From Chrysemys picta bellii (Eukaryota; Chordata; Testudines; Emydidae), in NCBI RefSeq assembly GCF_011386835.1, contig NC_088791.1, positions 25,208,998 to 25,272,997 on the forward strand: DNA of 64,000 bases. Reading direction: 5' to 3'. Numbering within the stretch: position 1 is the stretch's first letter; the number at the start of each line of letters is the position of its first letter. A model generated the notes under the pieces. That model had not been told where the DNA came from, did no database searches, and worked only from the letters and a program-made list of their open reading frames with translations. Of this stretch, positions 25,861 through 38,639 are shown piece after piece. A program made the translations under genes and the position numbers.

Positions 25861-28178
25861 TGTGACAAAGTTCCTTCTCTATCTTGGTGGGTCCTGCGCT
25901 TATTGGTGGATTTTCTTGCCTCAGAGATTCACCATGTGGGTTGGGGAACAGCCCAGAGACCTTCCCCTCTGGTAGAACCCACAGTCCAGGTCAATTGGGA
26001 GGTTTGGGGGGAACCCGGTCCCGCCCTCTGCTCCGGGCTCCAGCCCAGGGCCCTGTGGACTGCAGCTGACTAGAGTACCTCCTGGAACAGCTGCACAACA
26101 GCTACAATTCCCTGGGCTACTTCCCCATGGTTCCTCCCAACACCTTCTTTCTCCTCAACCACAGGACCTTCTTCTTGGTGTCTGTTAATGCTTATACTCC
26201 TCAGTCCTCCAGCAGCACGTCCTCTCACCCCCAGCTCCTTACACCCAACCCATGAGCTGAAGTGAGCTCCTTTTTAAACCCAGATGCCCTGATTAGCCTG
26301 CCTTAATTGATTCTAGCAGCTTCTTAATTGGCTGCAGGTGTTCTAATCAGCCTGTCTGCCTTAATTATTTCCAGAAAGTTCCTGGTTGTTCTGGAATCTT
26401 CCGTGTTACCTTACCCAGGGAAAAGAGACCTACTTAATCTGGGGCTAATATATCTGCCTTCTATCACTCTCCTGTAGCCTCCTGCTGGGCTGCCGTAGCA
26501 GGGTGTCGGAGCAGCTCCGGAAATGGACAGGACTGCTCCGGTGTCTCTCCCTTCGAGGGAGAGAACTGGTGCTCAATCAACTAGTCCTGTCCATGCTCTG
26601 GTCGTACCGGCTCAACACCCTGGTCCCGGCCCCGGGTTTCCTAGCCAACCTCCGGACGTCGATTCTGGGTTTCTTTTGGTCAGGACTGCACTGGGTCTCT
26701 GCGGGGGTTCTCCATCTACCCCTGGAGGAGGGAGGGCAGGGCCTGAAGTGTCTGCACGCTCCGGTCCACGTCTTCCGCCTCCAGGCCCTGCAGAGGCTCC
26801 TTTATGGTGCAGGTAGTCCGGCGTGGAGCGTATTGGCGCACGCCATCCTGCGCCGCTTCCGAGGGCTCCGCTATGACTGGCAGCTCCTTTGTCTTCATCC
26901 GAGAGGTCTCCTGCGAGACCTCTCCGGGCTGCCGGTCTTCTACCAGGACCTCCTCCGGACCCGGAAACTGTTCTCAGTGACCAGGTCCGTGGCAGCCTCC
27001 ATGGGGGCAGATCTCCGCGCGGAGCCCCTGCTACACAATCCCCAGCTCCATGTGCAGGTGGCGGAGTCCCCCGTGGTGCGCCAGAGGTTGGTCCTGGCAG
27101 AAGTCACCAAAGTCGGAGACCTCCTGGACTACGACCAGGGAGACTGGCTGGATCCCCTGACACTCGCTCAGCGCATGGGGCTCTCCAGACCTCGTACTCC
27201 CCGGCACGTTCTTCAGGAGGTGAGGGCTGCTTTGCTGCCCGCTGCTCGGGACTCTCTCGACCGGGTCCTGCGAGAGGACACGCCCCGCCCACCCTCCGCT
27301 CCGAGCCCTCCAGACTTTTTCATCGGGCCCCTGCTCGTGGACCCAACCGGCCCCCTCCCCGTCCCTTCACCATGAGCTGGCTGCACGATCTGCAGCCGGT
27401 TCTGTTCCAGACCGCGCCAAAGAAACATCTATACACGCTTGTGCTCCATGTTCTTCATGTCCTCACCCTCGCGTCCCGCCCTGATACGAAGTGGCGGGAC
27501 CTTCTGCCACCTCTGGAGGGTGAGGAGCCCCAGTAGGCCAACCTTTATTCTACTCTGATCCCAAAGCCCACCGGGGACATCAGTTGGCGGCTCCTTCATG
27601 GAGCCGTGAGCACGGGCGTGTACTTGGCGCGGTTTACCCCATCCCAGACACCTGCCCCTTCTGCGGCGTGAGGGAGACCCTGGCGCATGTTTACCTGGAG
27701 TAAGCCAGGCTACAGCCCCTATTCCGGCTCCTCACGGATATTTTGGTTGCACTTTTTTCCTCACCTTTTTATTTATGCACTCCCTATCCATCGCCCCACA
27801 AAGTTACAGGACCTCCTGGTCCACCTCCTCCTGGCCCTAGCGAAACTGGCCATCTATAAAACCAGAGTGAGGAGTTTGGCCGATGGAGCCTCCTGTGACT
27901 GTGGGGCCTATTTCAGGTCCTCCGTTCGTTCATGTATCCGGGCAGTTTCTCTGGGCAGTGTCCACTGGCTCCCTTGACGCCTTCGAGGAGCAGTGGGCGC
28001 TGTCCGGGGTTCTCTGCTCGGTGTCCCCATCTGGTTTGCTTCGTTTGACCCTTTGACCTCACTCCTGTCCCTGTTCTTTTATTAGTTGTCCCCCGTAATT
28101 TTTTGGTCTCCAGGTCCTATGGACCCCCCCTTAGGCTGGGGGGGATCCTTTAGCAGTGGGCGGGCTTTGCCTGTCACA
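25861..28178 (+). mobile_element. LTR-like element with LINE cargo, inserted in CR1
   Basis: The borders are TGTGACAAAG at the left and TGTCACA at the right, a 5'-TG...CA-3' pair with a 7-bp inverted end. The 4-bp target GATT is duplicated at 25857-25860 and 28179-28182, and removing the element restores the CR1 endonuclease frame order. TG...CA ends plus a 4-bp duplication fit an LTR retrotransposon or solo LTR. The first 620 bp (25861-26480) have no coding signal. From about 26500 to 28100 the element carries a Tx1-like LINE fragment, so it is a composite. Confidence 0.75.
26503..27375 (+). pseudogene. Tx1-like LINE ORF2 C-terminal fragment
   Basis: A 290-codon open frame, not a host gene. 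It matches the region after the RT domain in Tx1-type LINE ORF2 proteins: VLNQLVLSMLWSYRLN, GFFWSGLHWVSAGVLHLPL, EEGGQGLKCL, then FRLQALQRLLY. There is no RT catalytic block in front; the frame starts abruptly at about 26500. After 27375 the frame shifts, and in the remainder (to about 28080) a CPFCGVRETLAHVY knuckle is visible near 27655-27700, with a stop where its last cysteine is expected. The GC-rich codon use differs from the AT-rich neighbours. Confidence 0.75.
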
Positions 28179-29635
28179 GATTGCTCAGAGTTCCAGTATG
28201 AAACTGGAGAAAAGCCTGTTGAGTCTCTTTGGTTTAAGTTTAGAGGGGAGAGCAACACGGGTGATGTCTTGGTGGGCATCTGCTACAGACCACCAGACCA
28301 GGAGAATGAGGTAGACAAGGCTTTCTTTGGACAACTAACAGAAGTTTCCAGATCACAGGCCCTGGTTCTCCAGGGGGACTTCAATCACCCTGACATCTCC
28401 TGGGAGAGCAATACAGGAGTGTACAGACAATCCAGGAAGTTTTTGGAGAGTGTTGGGGACAACTTCCTGGTGCATGTGCTGGAGGGAAGAACTGGTAGGG
28501 GAAGTAGAAGTGGGTGGCAACCTGGGCAGCAGTGACCATGACATGGTCGAGTTCAGGATCCTGATAAAAGGAAGAAGAGAGCAGCAGAATACGGTGGATA
28601 GAAAGCTGGCTAGATCGTCTGGCTCATCATCGGGTAGTGATAAACAGCTCAATGTCTAGTTGGCAGCCAGTATCAAGCAGAATGCCCCAGAGGTCAGTTT
28701 TGTTCAACATCTTCATTAATTATCTGGATGATGGGATGGATTATACCCTCAGCAAGTTTGGGGATGATACTAAGCTGGGGGGAGAGGTAGATAAGCTGGA
28801 GGGTAGGGACGGGGTCCAGAGTGACCTAGACAAATTGGAGGATTGGGCCAAAAGAAATCTGATGAGGTTCAACAAGGACAACTGCACTTAGGATGGAAGA
28901 ATCCCATGCACTGCTACAGGCTGGGGACCAACTAGCTAAGCGGCAGTTCTGCAGAAAAGGACCTGGGAATTAGTGGACAAGAAACTGGATACGAGTCAAC
29001 AGTGTGCCCTTGTTGCCAAGAACGCTAAAAGCATATTGAGCTGCATTAGTAGGAGCATTGCCAGCAGATTGAGGGAACTGATTAGTCCCCTCTATTCGGC
29101 ATTGGTGAGGCCACACCTGAGGATTGTGTCCAGTTTTGGTTCCCCACTACAGAAATGATGTGGACAAATTAGAGACAGTCCCGTGGAGGACAACAAAAAT
29201 GATTAGGGGGCTGGGGCACGTGACTTCTAAGGAGAGGCTGAGGGAACTGGGCTTTTTAGTCTGCAGAAGAGAAGAATGAGGGGCGATTTGATAGCAGCCT
29301 TCAACTAGCTGAAAGGGGGTTCCAAAGAGGGTGGAGCTAGGCTGTTCTCAGTGGTGGCAGATCACAAAACAAGAAGCAATGGTCTCAAGTTTCAGTGGAG
29401 GAGTTCTAGGGTGGATATTAGGAAACACTATTTCACTAGGAGGGTGGTGAAGCACTGGAATGGGTTACCTAGGGAGGCGGTGGAATCTCCATTCTTCAGG
29501 GGTTTTACAGCCTGACTTGACAAAGCCCTGGCTGGGATGATTTAGTTGGGGCTGGTCCTGCTTTGAGCAGGGGGTTGGACTAGATGATCTCCTGATGTTT
29601 CTTCCAGCCCTCATCTTCTATGATTCTATGATACT
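28179..29635 (+). mobile_element. CR1 LINE, plus strand, part 3 (to 3' end)
   Basis: Host CR1 after the LTR-like insertion. It continues the endonuclease (VGICYRPPDQENEVDKAFFG, then GDFNHPDISWE), then skips most of the RT domain: after the SDHDMVEF block (about 28530-28560) it joins near 28640 to sequence just before the motif C region (FNIFINYLDDGMDYTLSKFG). It keeps the post-RT region and ends at the CR1 3' end, TTCTATGATTCTATGATAC (29616-29634). The FADD motif reads FGDDTKL here. Non-functional. Confidence 0.88.
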
Positions 29636-29689
29636 TTAGTCAGGAATTTTGGATGCAGACATATGTATACCTTTTCCTTATTAAAAAAA

Positions 29690-30545
29690 CTGCATTAAGG
29701 AGAGTCAGCTACCAAAGCTTGTAATTCTGTCACTCTTCTCACAGAGGTAACAGCTACCAAAAATACTACTTTCATAAAGAGATGCAGTAAGGAGCAAGTA
29801 GCCCTTTGTTCAAAGGGTGGAACCATCACCTGAGTTAGATCCCATTCCTCCCTCGAACTCCATGGTGCTATGACATGGGGATTTAAACTGACCAGATCCT
29901 GTCCAGATCTGATTGACACAGGATTAGAAAATACCAAAACAGCCCACAGTTGCTTCCCCCCCCCCCCACAGGTGGAAAGCAGAAATAGCTGCCAGATGAA
30001 CTCTGATGGATCTAATTGATAGGCCTTGTTGTTTTCGGTGGAACAAATAGTCCAGAACGTGGTATAGAGGCCAGGACTGGTGAAACATCCTTTTGCTTTG
30101 ACCATAAGGATAATTATTTCCACTTCAACTGGTAAGCATGTTTAGTAGGTGACTTTCTGGAGGCAGATGTTTTGCACATTCCCCGAACACTGCCTCCTGA
30201 GACATTAACCATGGAGCATTCAGGCCATCAGATGTAGCAGGCAGCCGTGGTCTTGGAAGTTCAGATTGGCTTCTGAAGGTAGTATCAAAGGAGCCTCAGC
30301 AAACAGGCTCACCAGACTGGTGTGATAACAAAACGCACTTCTAAACAATGACTATCTGATCTGGCCACTCTCTGCCTGTTCAAATATAAAATTGTTACAG
30401 TGTTGTCCATGAGGACTTGTAGGGCCTCTCCCTTGATATGAGGAGAAAAGCCAGATGAATAGCTCACAATTCACATATTTTTGTGGAGAGCCCAAATCTT
30501 GAGGAGACCATAGATGCTGAGTCTGTAGATTTCTTAGGTGAGCTC
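29690..30545 (-). mobile_element. DIRS-type retrotransposon, 3' part (interrupted copy)
   Basis: The minus-strand frame 29695-30123 matches the segment between RNase H and the tyrosine recombinase of DIRS elements: SLNPHVIAPWSSREEWDL, then VVFLVAVTSVRRVTELQALV. The recombinase core expected further left is missing where the CR1 3' end lies. The part at 30400-30480 (GAGGACTTGTAGGGCCTCTC) corresponds to 48443-48470 in the other DIRS copy. The element is interrupted by CR1 and resumes near 32380. Confidence 0.68.
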
Positions 30546-30549
30546 CCCA

Positions 30550-32230
30550 ACCTAGAGAATCATAGGGTTACTAGGGACCACAAGGGCCATCCAGTCCAAC
30601 CTTCCTCCAAGATGCAGGACCTGTTGTGTCCAAACCATCCAAGACAGATGGCTATCCAAACTCCTTTTGAAAACCTCCTCCAGTGAAAAAGCTTCTACAA
30701 CCTCCCACGGCAGTCTGTTCCATTGTTCTACTATTCTTACAGTTAGGACGTTTTTCCTGAGATTTAATCTAAACCTGCTACACTGTAGTTTGAACCCATT
30801 GCCTCTTGTCCTACCCTCTGTGGGAAGAGAACAACTTTTCTCCATCTTTTTTGTGGCAGCCTTTCAAGTATCTGAAAACCGCTATCATATCCTGCCTTAA
30901 TCCCCTCTTTTCCAAAGTAAACATACCCAGTTCCTTCAGGCTTTGCTCATATGGCTTGTATTCCATCCCTCTGATCATCTTTATCACTCACCTCTGAATC
31001 CTTTCCAGGTTCTCTATATTCTTTCTACACATTGGTGATCAAAATTGGACACAGCACTCCAGCTGAGGCCTAACCAGCATCGAATAGAGCGGTACTATCA
31101 CCACCCAGGGCTTGCACGTTATACCTCTGTTAATGCAACCTAAAATTACATTTGCTTTTTTTTTTTTTTCCCCCGCAACCACATCGTATTGTTGACTCAT
31201 GTTGAGGCTGTGATCCACCGAAAATCCCAGATCCTTCTCAGCAGTGCTGCTGCCAACCCAGTTTCCCCCCATTCTATATTTGCCCATTTGTTCTTTCTTC
31301 TCCAAGTATAGCCTTATATTTGTCTTTGATAAATTGGAGAATTAGACACCAAAATGAAATTCGTCAAGATCCCTCTGAATTTTAGTGCTATCCTCCAAAA
31401 TATTGGCCATTCCATCCCCAGCTTTGTGTTATCTGCAAACTTGATCATTATGCTCTCTATTTCTACATCCAAGTAATTAATAAAGATGTTAAATGACACC
31501 AGACCCGGAACAGATCCCTGTGGAACCCCATTTGAGACCTCCTTCCAATCTGACATCATTCCATTAATAGTTACTCTTCATTTGCAGTTGTTTAACCAAT
31601 TATTTATCCACTTAATGGCAGTTCTATCAAGCCTGCATTTCTCCAGCTTACTTATCAGAACGTTGTGTGGGACTGTGTCAAAAGCCTTGCTGAAGTCCAG
31701 GTACATTATGGCCACCACATTCCCCCTCTATCCACCAAATCAGTTACCCTGTCAAAGTAAACCAAGCTGGTTTTGCATGATTTGTTCTTGGTAAATCCAT
31801 GCTGGCTGCTAGGGATTACCCCTTCATCTTCCAGGTATTCACAAATTGAATGTTTTATACATTGCTCTAGTAACTTCCCAACTATCAAAGTCAGGCTGAC
31901 TGGTCTATAGCTTGCCAGGGCCTCCTTCCCCCCTTTTTAAAGATGGGCAGTGCACTACGCCTTCTCCAGTCTTCTGGGACCTCTCCTGTCAACCATGAGT
32001 TTGTAAATATTATTGCCATATTATTTTGCCAAATATTGCCAAATATTATTGGCTCCGAGATATCTTCAACTAATTCCTTCAGTATCCTCAGGTGAATAGC
32101 ATCCAGCCCCACTGGTATTAATTCATTCAAATTGAATGAAGTGTCCATAACCAGAGTCAGTGTGGGTAAGGAAGGGGCAAAGGAAACTCCAATACATACA
32201 ATGCCCAGATCCATCCACCAGTCTAAGAAG
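30550..32230 (-). mobile_element. CR1-type LINE inserted in a DIRS copy
   Basis: Minus-strand CR1 with 3' end at 30558 (complement of AATCATAGGGTTACTAGGGA). Frames: post-RT region at 30552-30845 (GFKLQCSRFRLNLRKN), 31039-31305 (GSSTAEKDLGFSVDHSLNMS), the motif C region at 31314-31559 (IIKFADNTKLG-like, second Asp changed to Asn), and RT blocks at 31706-32250 (LPIFKKGG, SQHGFTKNKSC). It is more diverged than the 22-kb copy and appears to be another CR1 subfamily. The 5' border near 32230 is approximate. Confidence 0.82.
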
Positions 32231-32379
32231 GCTAGTTCTCTTGTGGGCACTCAACCCAGCATGTCTAATGGGTGACGAGCTAGGGAGTACACTGATTTTA
32301 ACCAGCTCTGAAACTTTCTGAGATTAAATCTGGCATGCCGAATCCCATACATACACATACTCAGTAGTCAGATAATTGC

Positions 32380-35300
32380 TGACTGTTGAAAGCAGATGGG
32401 CTTTGAGCTCTATGGTAATTTTTAACATTGCCTGGAATCTGGCTTGATGTAGGAACACCAATGTTATTGTAGAATCCAAAACTTCCCCAATAAATTCTAC
32501 TCTCTGAATCGGGGAGAATATTGTTTATCAACAGACCCTGAAGAGGGATCAGATCTTGGAGAGACTGACTTTTATTTGGAGCTCAGATCAACCTCATACC
32601 AGCCAGTCAGCTATCTAGGTAATAAAATTCTTGCCCCCCAGTTTTCCTTAGGTATGCAGCCGTTGCCACCATGCATTTTGTAAATACTCATGGGGCAGTG
32701 GACAGGCCAAAAGGAAAGACTAAACGGATAATGGGCGTTGGTGACCAGATACTTAAGGAATCTCCTGTGGCTTTGATGGATAGTCACTTGAAAACATGTA
32801 TCCATCAGGTTAAGAGCAGCATACCAGTCTCCAGGATCCAGAGTGGGGATGATGGAGACAATTGGTCTGTGGTAAAATAGGACCACACAAATAGGAAGTG
32901 GGATAACCTGTTGGAAAGTAAATAAGGGAGGGAGGAACTCAAAGTGATCTGGTATCCTGTCCTCGACAAGGCAATCAAACAGACTGCATGGGATTTCCAG
33001 ACTAAGAACCCGCTGTGGAAGAAAACTGAGGAGGTTGAGGTCTGCTGTAGTTTCCTCCTGTTTCTGGAATGGCCAGGCTGCCAAGGTGGGAAGAGGGGGT
33101 ATCTCTGCAGAGATGGAGGACAGAATTGCTTTTTTTTTATTTTATTTTATTTTATTAATTACCCTAAAAGAAAAGAGTATAAATTCCCAACGATTTCAGC
33201 ATAGCCCTCAAACTCTTCAGAGTGTGGAGCTCCTCTTCCATCTTCTGTGAAAAGAAAGTAGGACCTTCAAAAGGGGTGATCCTGGATAATCTGCTGGACA
33301 TCCTGGGGGAGACCGGATGGCTTAAGGCACAAACATCTGTGCATAGTTATTGCAGATGACATGGCTCTAGATGTCAAAACTGTCCCATCTAAGGCAACTA
33401 GCAGTGAGATCCTAATCTCCAATTTCCCCCCTTCTATGGTGGCCTAAAAATTCCTGCCTGGCATCGTCTGGCAACTTGTCTGAGAACTTCAGTATATTGT
33501 CTCAGAGGGAGAAGTCATACCAAGCCAGTAAGATTTGCTGGCTAGATATTAAATTGTTGGCCAGCTGTGAAATAAATCTTTCTACCAAAAAGGTCAAGTC
33601 CCTTGTCCTTTTGGGGTAGAAGACCATCTTTCATTTACTGCTGTGACTACAAAGGAACCTGACAAGGAATTGGCCTAAAAACATTCATAGCTTTGAGAAG
33701 GGAAATGGTACCTTCTCCTGGTTATCTTAGCTGTTAGAGGCAGAGAGGATAGCACTGGCTGCAAGGATTTGTTAGGTTCCAATAGGGGGCTTCATTGACA
33801 AGGAGAGCCACTCCCGAAGGCCCTACTGAACCCAGAATGTCCACAAGACTATGGACCACCTCAACAGGTATTTCAAGAGAGGTAGCAACGCTCTTTAAAA
33901 GATCATGGTAAGCCCTCTCATCATCTTGGACCAGTGAGGTATCTTGAGGAGCTACAGTCTGAGCATGTTGTGAGGACAACAAATATAAAGGAGGCTGATC
34001 CTCTTGTGCTGTAGTGGGTGCAGGTGTCAAAGCTTGCAGGCCTTGAGGGTTTTGCTCGGTATCGAAATTAGATCTCCTACCAGGCGTCACTACCAAAAGA
34101 CTGAGGAATCAAGTAGGATCTAGAAACTGGGGGCATGCCCCATGGGTTCCACATGGGTCATGGGTATGGAATAGGACCCCAACCATCAGTGCTCCAAATT
34201 TCTCTCTGACTGCCTCTGGACATCTGGTGAGTATCAGTAACAAAATTCCCTTGATGAAGGAGAAAGGGAATGCCCTCATCTATGTCAAGGGGAAGGGGCA
34301 TAAGAACCTACCTCAGACTCCATGGAGGACCCTCAGCCCATCACGATGGTGCTGACATCCAGGTTGCAGCCCTGGGGATATTGGTACTAGGGATATCGAG
34401 GTAGGTTGACCCCTAGACTAAATTAGTTGAGAAAATGCCAGATATTCCAATGCTTTATCCCCCACACTGGACTGACGGCTGATCAGAAGCCTAAGGTAAG
34501 TCCGTAGCAAGGGCCTGAGGGTGCATCAGTACAGGGTGAGCTGTTTCCTGTACCATTAAGGATTCCGGCACTGAAAGGCAGAGTAGGTCTCATGCTGCTA
34601 CATATGCCTCAGGCATTGTTGGTACTGAGAGATTTTCTTGTTGCTTATTTTGTTGCACAGGTGGTCAGTACTGTAGCAGGGGATGGTCTTGACGGCCCAG
34701 ATATTAGTGACGGAGTCAACACCCCTTATGTGAAAGGGCTGGTACCAGCGAGTGTCTTTTGCAAGAGGACCCATTCCTCTGTCCTCCTGAGTGCTTACTA
34801 GTGGATGGCACTGGGGACCTTGATGATCTAGCAGAAGTAAGTCTTGGCTCCTTGGATGATTTCGACCTCTCGTTTCTTCCTCAGCACCAGGGAAGCAGAT
34901 CAGTGCCAATGATTTGAGGCAATGTCTAGAGGACAATCTTCACCAATGACCAAGCATTCTGTGTTCTCCTTAAGCAGGAAGGCACAGAAGGAGACTGCAT
35001 GACAGCTTTCATAAGGATGTGGCGCAGTCTTGCCTCTCCGTTTTTCTTCATTCAGCACTTAAAGTCTTTACAAATTTGGCAACCTTATGTGACCCTTACC
35101 AAGGCACTTTAGGCAGGTGGAATGAGGATCACTTGCCAACATACATCTTTTGTAGCCAACACAAGGCTGAAACCCCAGAGAACAAGCCATGCCCCAGTAC
35201 CAGCTGTTATCACCTTAAAACCAGAGGGAACAGATGTTCCCAGAAAATAAAGGAAAAAAAACAAATGAAACCTATACTAATCTAAACAACTACTATCTAA

Positions 35301-35460
35301 CCAAACCACCTATTTATAGAAATATAAGATAAATTCCCTGTGAGGGAACTTGTTCTGACTACCAATCATGGGTGGTAGGAAAGAATTCAGTGGGGTCTGG
35401 GGTGGCTCGTCCCTTTATGCCATCATACAGTAGCAAGAGGCAGCAGAAGGTGCATGTGTC
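32380..35460 (-). mobile_element. DIRS-type retrotransposon, 5' part (gag and RT)
   Basis: The minus-strand frame 32611-33084 has RT blocks typical of DIRS (TLDPGDWYAALNLMDTCFQV). Asp in the motif A position DLKDAYF is replaced by Asn-Leu-Met-Asp, so it is degraded. The frame 33734-34096 is a gag segment with DDERAYHDLLKSVATSLEIP and SGVALLVNEAPY. It runs towards a terminus near 35300-35460. With 29690-30545 it forms one DIRS copy of about 4 kb, split by the CR1 at 30550-32230. Confidence 0.68.
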
Positions 35461-36776
35461 CCCACTTCCCCCGACTATTACCACGAAGGCATTCAGAATA
35501 ACTTAATATTCTATAAATAACAAAATAATTTAGATTGTATTACTAAAGCAATCAAACCTGAATGGATCTTTATTGAAACATTACATACAAGACAAAATCA
35601 CAATTTATTTCTGTAACTAAAAATAACCCCTCGATTGTGAAAGGGAAATTTACATTTTAACCATTAGCTCGTTTACTGTCTATTTGCTGGGACACTCAGA
35701 GGTCAGAAGAATACTCAAAGTATTTTTATATGGGTTCTGGAAGAACTAAGTGTGCATACCTGAACATGTATAAATAAACCTTATAAATTTAACCTTAAGA
35801 TGTGGAAGACCAACACATCAAAGAAAGAAGAGAAGGCTTTTCCATTTTTTTCATTTTGCAAAAGATGCCACACTTACAAGTCTCAAAAAACGAACTCAAT
35901 ACAAAGGAAAGGTACAAATCAAAGCAGCATCAATTTTTGGTTTCAGATCCTTTAGGCCAAGTTTCAGTCAAGAGCTATTAATTTACAGCAATATTAATAA
36001 TGAAGTACATCATTTCTGGCCAAAAAAGGGTATATAAGAAAGAGTACATAAGAAAATTCAAGCTGACACTAGTAGATTCAGATTTATAACTAAATAAAAG
36101 AAACTAATCAATATATACTCAACCATTTAATTTAGGCACAAAAAGAATGTCTCAAATCATTACTGACAAGTGGGATGTTGCCTCAATTAGATTTTCATAT
36201 AAATACAGAAGTAACAGAACTAGTGGATATCATCATAATAAAGCCTTTCTTAGGAGGAATTGTATAATTATGATTTGGACTCTGCACTGAAGAGGCAGGT
36301 ACATTAAACTTTTTCCAGACTTCTGCAATCATCATAGAATTAGAATTATAAACATAGTAACAAGCTAGCATAATTTATATGCTTGTTAATATTTCTCAGT
36401 ACACAACCATATATAGTACTCACAACTAATGGTGGTGTAGTCAAATTGAAGTAGCTGAAAAGTATAGTTGCTTCTGTTTTGTTAAGTGTTGATTAACCAA
36501 AGAGAAAGAGATTAATCAAAAAAAAGGAAACATTTGGCTACCTTTTAAATGCAAAACATTTTTCTGAGTTTATAAAATGCTATTACTCTATTTGCAGACT
36601 GGACTGGTTCAATTAGGTTCAGCCAAAGTCCTGAAATGAATATGCTTTGTTATACGGTGGAAGCAATCATCTCTACTCCCAGATCAGCTATTACCAGGGA
36701 AAATACAATACTATCTAATAAAGTACAAGGTGTTATTGTGGAACAAAATAAACCCAATACCAGAGAATAACCTATG
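35461..36776. other. AT-rich intron sequence, nothing recognised
   Basis: Intron DNA of PHTF2 between a DIRS end and a hAT MITE. No repeat or coding signal was recognised. Confidence 0.45.
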
Positions 36777-36784
36777 GCTAGGCC

Positions 36785-37019
36785 CAGGGCCGGATCCAGG
36801 GTTTTTGCCGCACCAAGCGGCGGGAAAAAAAAAAAAAAAGCCGCGATCACGATCGGCGGCAGCTCCACCGCCCCGCTTTCTTCTTCAGCGGCAGGTCCTT
36901 CCATTCGAGAGGGACAGGGACCCTCTGCCGAATTGCCACCGAAGAGCCCGATGTGCCGCCCCCTCCCCTTGGCTGCGCCAAGCACCTGCTTGCTCAGCTG
37001 GTGCCTGGAGCTGGCCCTG
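36785..37019. mobile_element. hAT-type MITE, 235 bp, GC-rich
   Basis: Ends CAGGGCCGGATCCAGG and CCTGGAGCTGGCCCTG are inverted. The 8-bp target duplication GCTAGGCC is exact at 36777-36784 and 37020-37027. It contains a poly-A run (36825-36839) and a short CG-rich inverted block. Overlapping frames of about 100 codons are low-complexity artefacts. Confidence 0.93.
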
Positions 37020-37027
37020 GCTAGGCC

Positions 37028-37900
37028 AAAGTAAATGATTAATTGTAGAAACAAATCCATTTTAAAAATGAACTGAAGATGTTATTGGTATTGTTTGAGG
37101 TGAGAATCTTCTCACAGGAAATGATCATGTATCAACTGTCACAGGTTATTTGGCTATCCTTCCAGTAATTTACTCTGGCAATTAACAGCTTGGTGGATTC
37201 GGATTATCTCCATGTTTGGGGACATGCATATGATTGTCAGCTTCTATGTGAGACCAAGCAGTATAAATATAGATTCTTATGAGTTTAGACCAGTATTAGC
37301 CTCTGAGGTTCTAGAAATCCTCAAAGAGATTTAGGCTGCCACCTGACAGTTAAGTCCATATTCTTCCTGGTTAGTAAAGTTCTGTGGGGAAGCAGAGTTC
37401 ATTACTGGAGAATCTCAAAATTTCCTTTGGCAGAGTACCACTGCCTTCTTGAAGAGGAATTATTTACTCTTGCTTAAAAGAAATAATTTATTGAAAGTGA
37501 GGATTTTATCAGTATTCCAGACTTGGCTGTGACTACACTACAAGCTAGGGATGTGATTCCCCTGCTTATGTACATGTATTCATGTTAGCTGTCACTGAGG
37601 TAACGCAAGTATAAACAGCTGCAGTAGCATGGCTTCCATCAGCAGAGGGACAGCTAAGCCATGCTGAGAACATTCTCACCGGTTTCAGGCAGGTTTGTAC
37701 TTGGCATGGCTCAGCTGTGCTGCCACTACCAGTGCTACTGTGGCTAAACTGCCCTTTATACTTGCACTAGCTTGATGCCTTAAAAGACAGCCAAAACTAT
37801 CTTTTCCCCACAAACCATCCCTACTTTCCCCATTTTCTGACCACCACCCTCCTCCTCCATATTCAGGCCCATAATTTGGAGATCTTTTAGTCCTCCCCCT
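37028..37900. other. intron sequence, nothing named
   Basis: The segment 37530-37760 (GACTACACTACAAGCTAGGG, then CACCGGTTTCAGGCAGG) looks like a MITE-type palindrome but its ends are unclear. Otherwise no feature. Confidence 0.35.
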
Positions 37901-37904
37901 TCTG

Positions 37905-38122
37905 TGCCTCACACTTCTGGACCATGTTCAAATCTTGCTATTTCTTCCTCCAACGTTTCTCACATCATCCCTTTCTTTTAGTTGCTTCAGCTAAAATTCC
38001 TATTCATGTTCTATCTCCCATCTCGATTACTGTAATTTCATCCCTCTTTGGCCTCTCTGATACCTACATCGCTGTTTTCTCCTCAATACAAAATGCTGCC
38101 ACTTCAACTTCCTTGCCCAGTA

Positions 38123-38158
<36 letters not shown>

Positions 38159-38350
38159 CTTTTAAACCTGCCACTTTAATAAAATCCAAACTTCTTGTCC
38201 TTTCCCTTAAGGCCTGCATAATTCTGCCTCTCCCTGCCTATCTACTCGTATCCACTGGTAACTCTTTTCAGTATATTTACGGGCCCAACAAAAAATGCCA
38301 GCCTTAATGCACCATATGTGCTTTCTTCTATGGAATGCCCTTCCTGAACG
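37905..38350 (+). mobile_element. L2-like LINE fragment with CA microsatellite
   Basis: Resembles the L2-type stretch at 15100-15480: a serine-leucine-rich block with CTCGATTACTGTAATTTCAT, an AATACAAAATGCTGCCAC block and a CCTTTCCCTTAAGGCCTGCA block. A (CT)n(CA)n microsatellite interrupts it at about 38122-38158. Highly decayed. Confidence 0.5.
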
Positions 38351-38639
38351 GATATAAAACGCATTATCCCCTCCAACTTATTTTTAAAGTTAATTGCTTG
38401 CACAACTTTCAACCATTATTGACAATTGCCATCAGTGGTTTAAGTTGTCTGAGTCAACTAGTGATATATTTAAATTTGCTTGCCGCTAGTTAAGAGCATG
38501 AAACATTTCAGCAAGTTGTGAGGGAATATATAATGGAGCCCTAATTACACCACAGACTTTGCTTTGGAATCTACCATTTACTTACTGCCGGTGCAGAAGT
38601 GTGCTCCAAAATTTAAGATTCCACTTTATGTTTTTAATA

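Noticed and set aside
26503..27375. A 290-codon frame as a new host gene
   Set aside because: Its sequence order matches the post-RT part of Tx1-type LINE proteins and it lies inside an inserted element.
36650..37060. A 136-codon minus-strand frame with a hydrophobic C-terminus
   Set aside because: Its central part is a hAT MITE with exact target duplication, so the frame is fortuitous.
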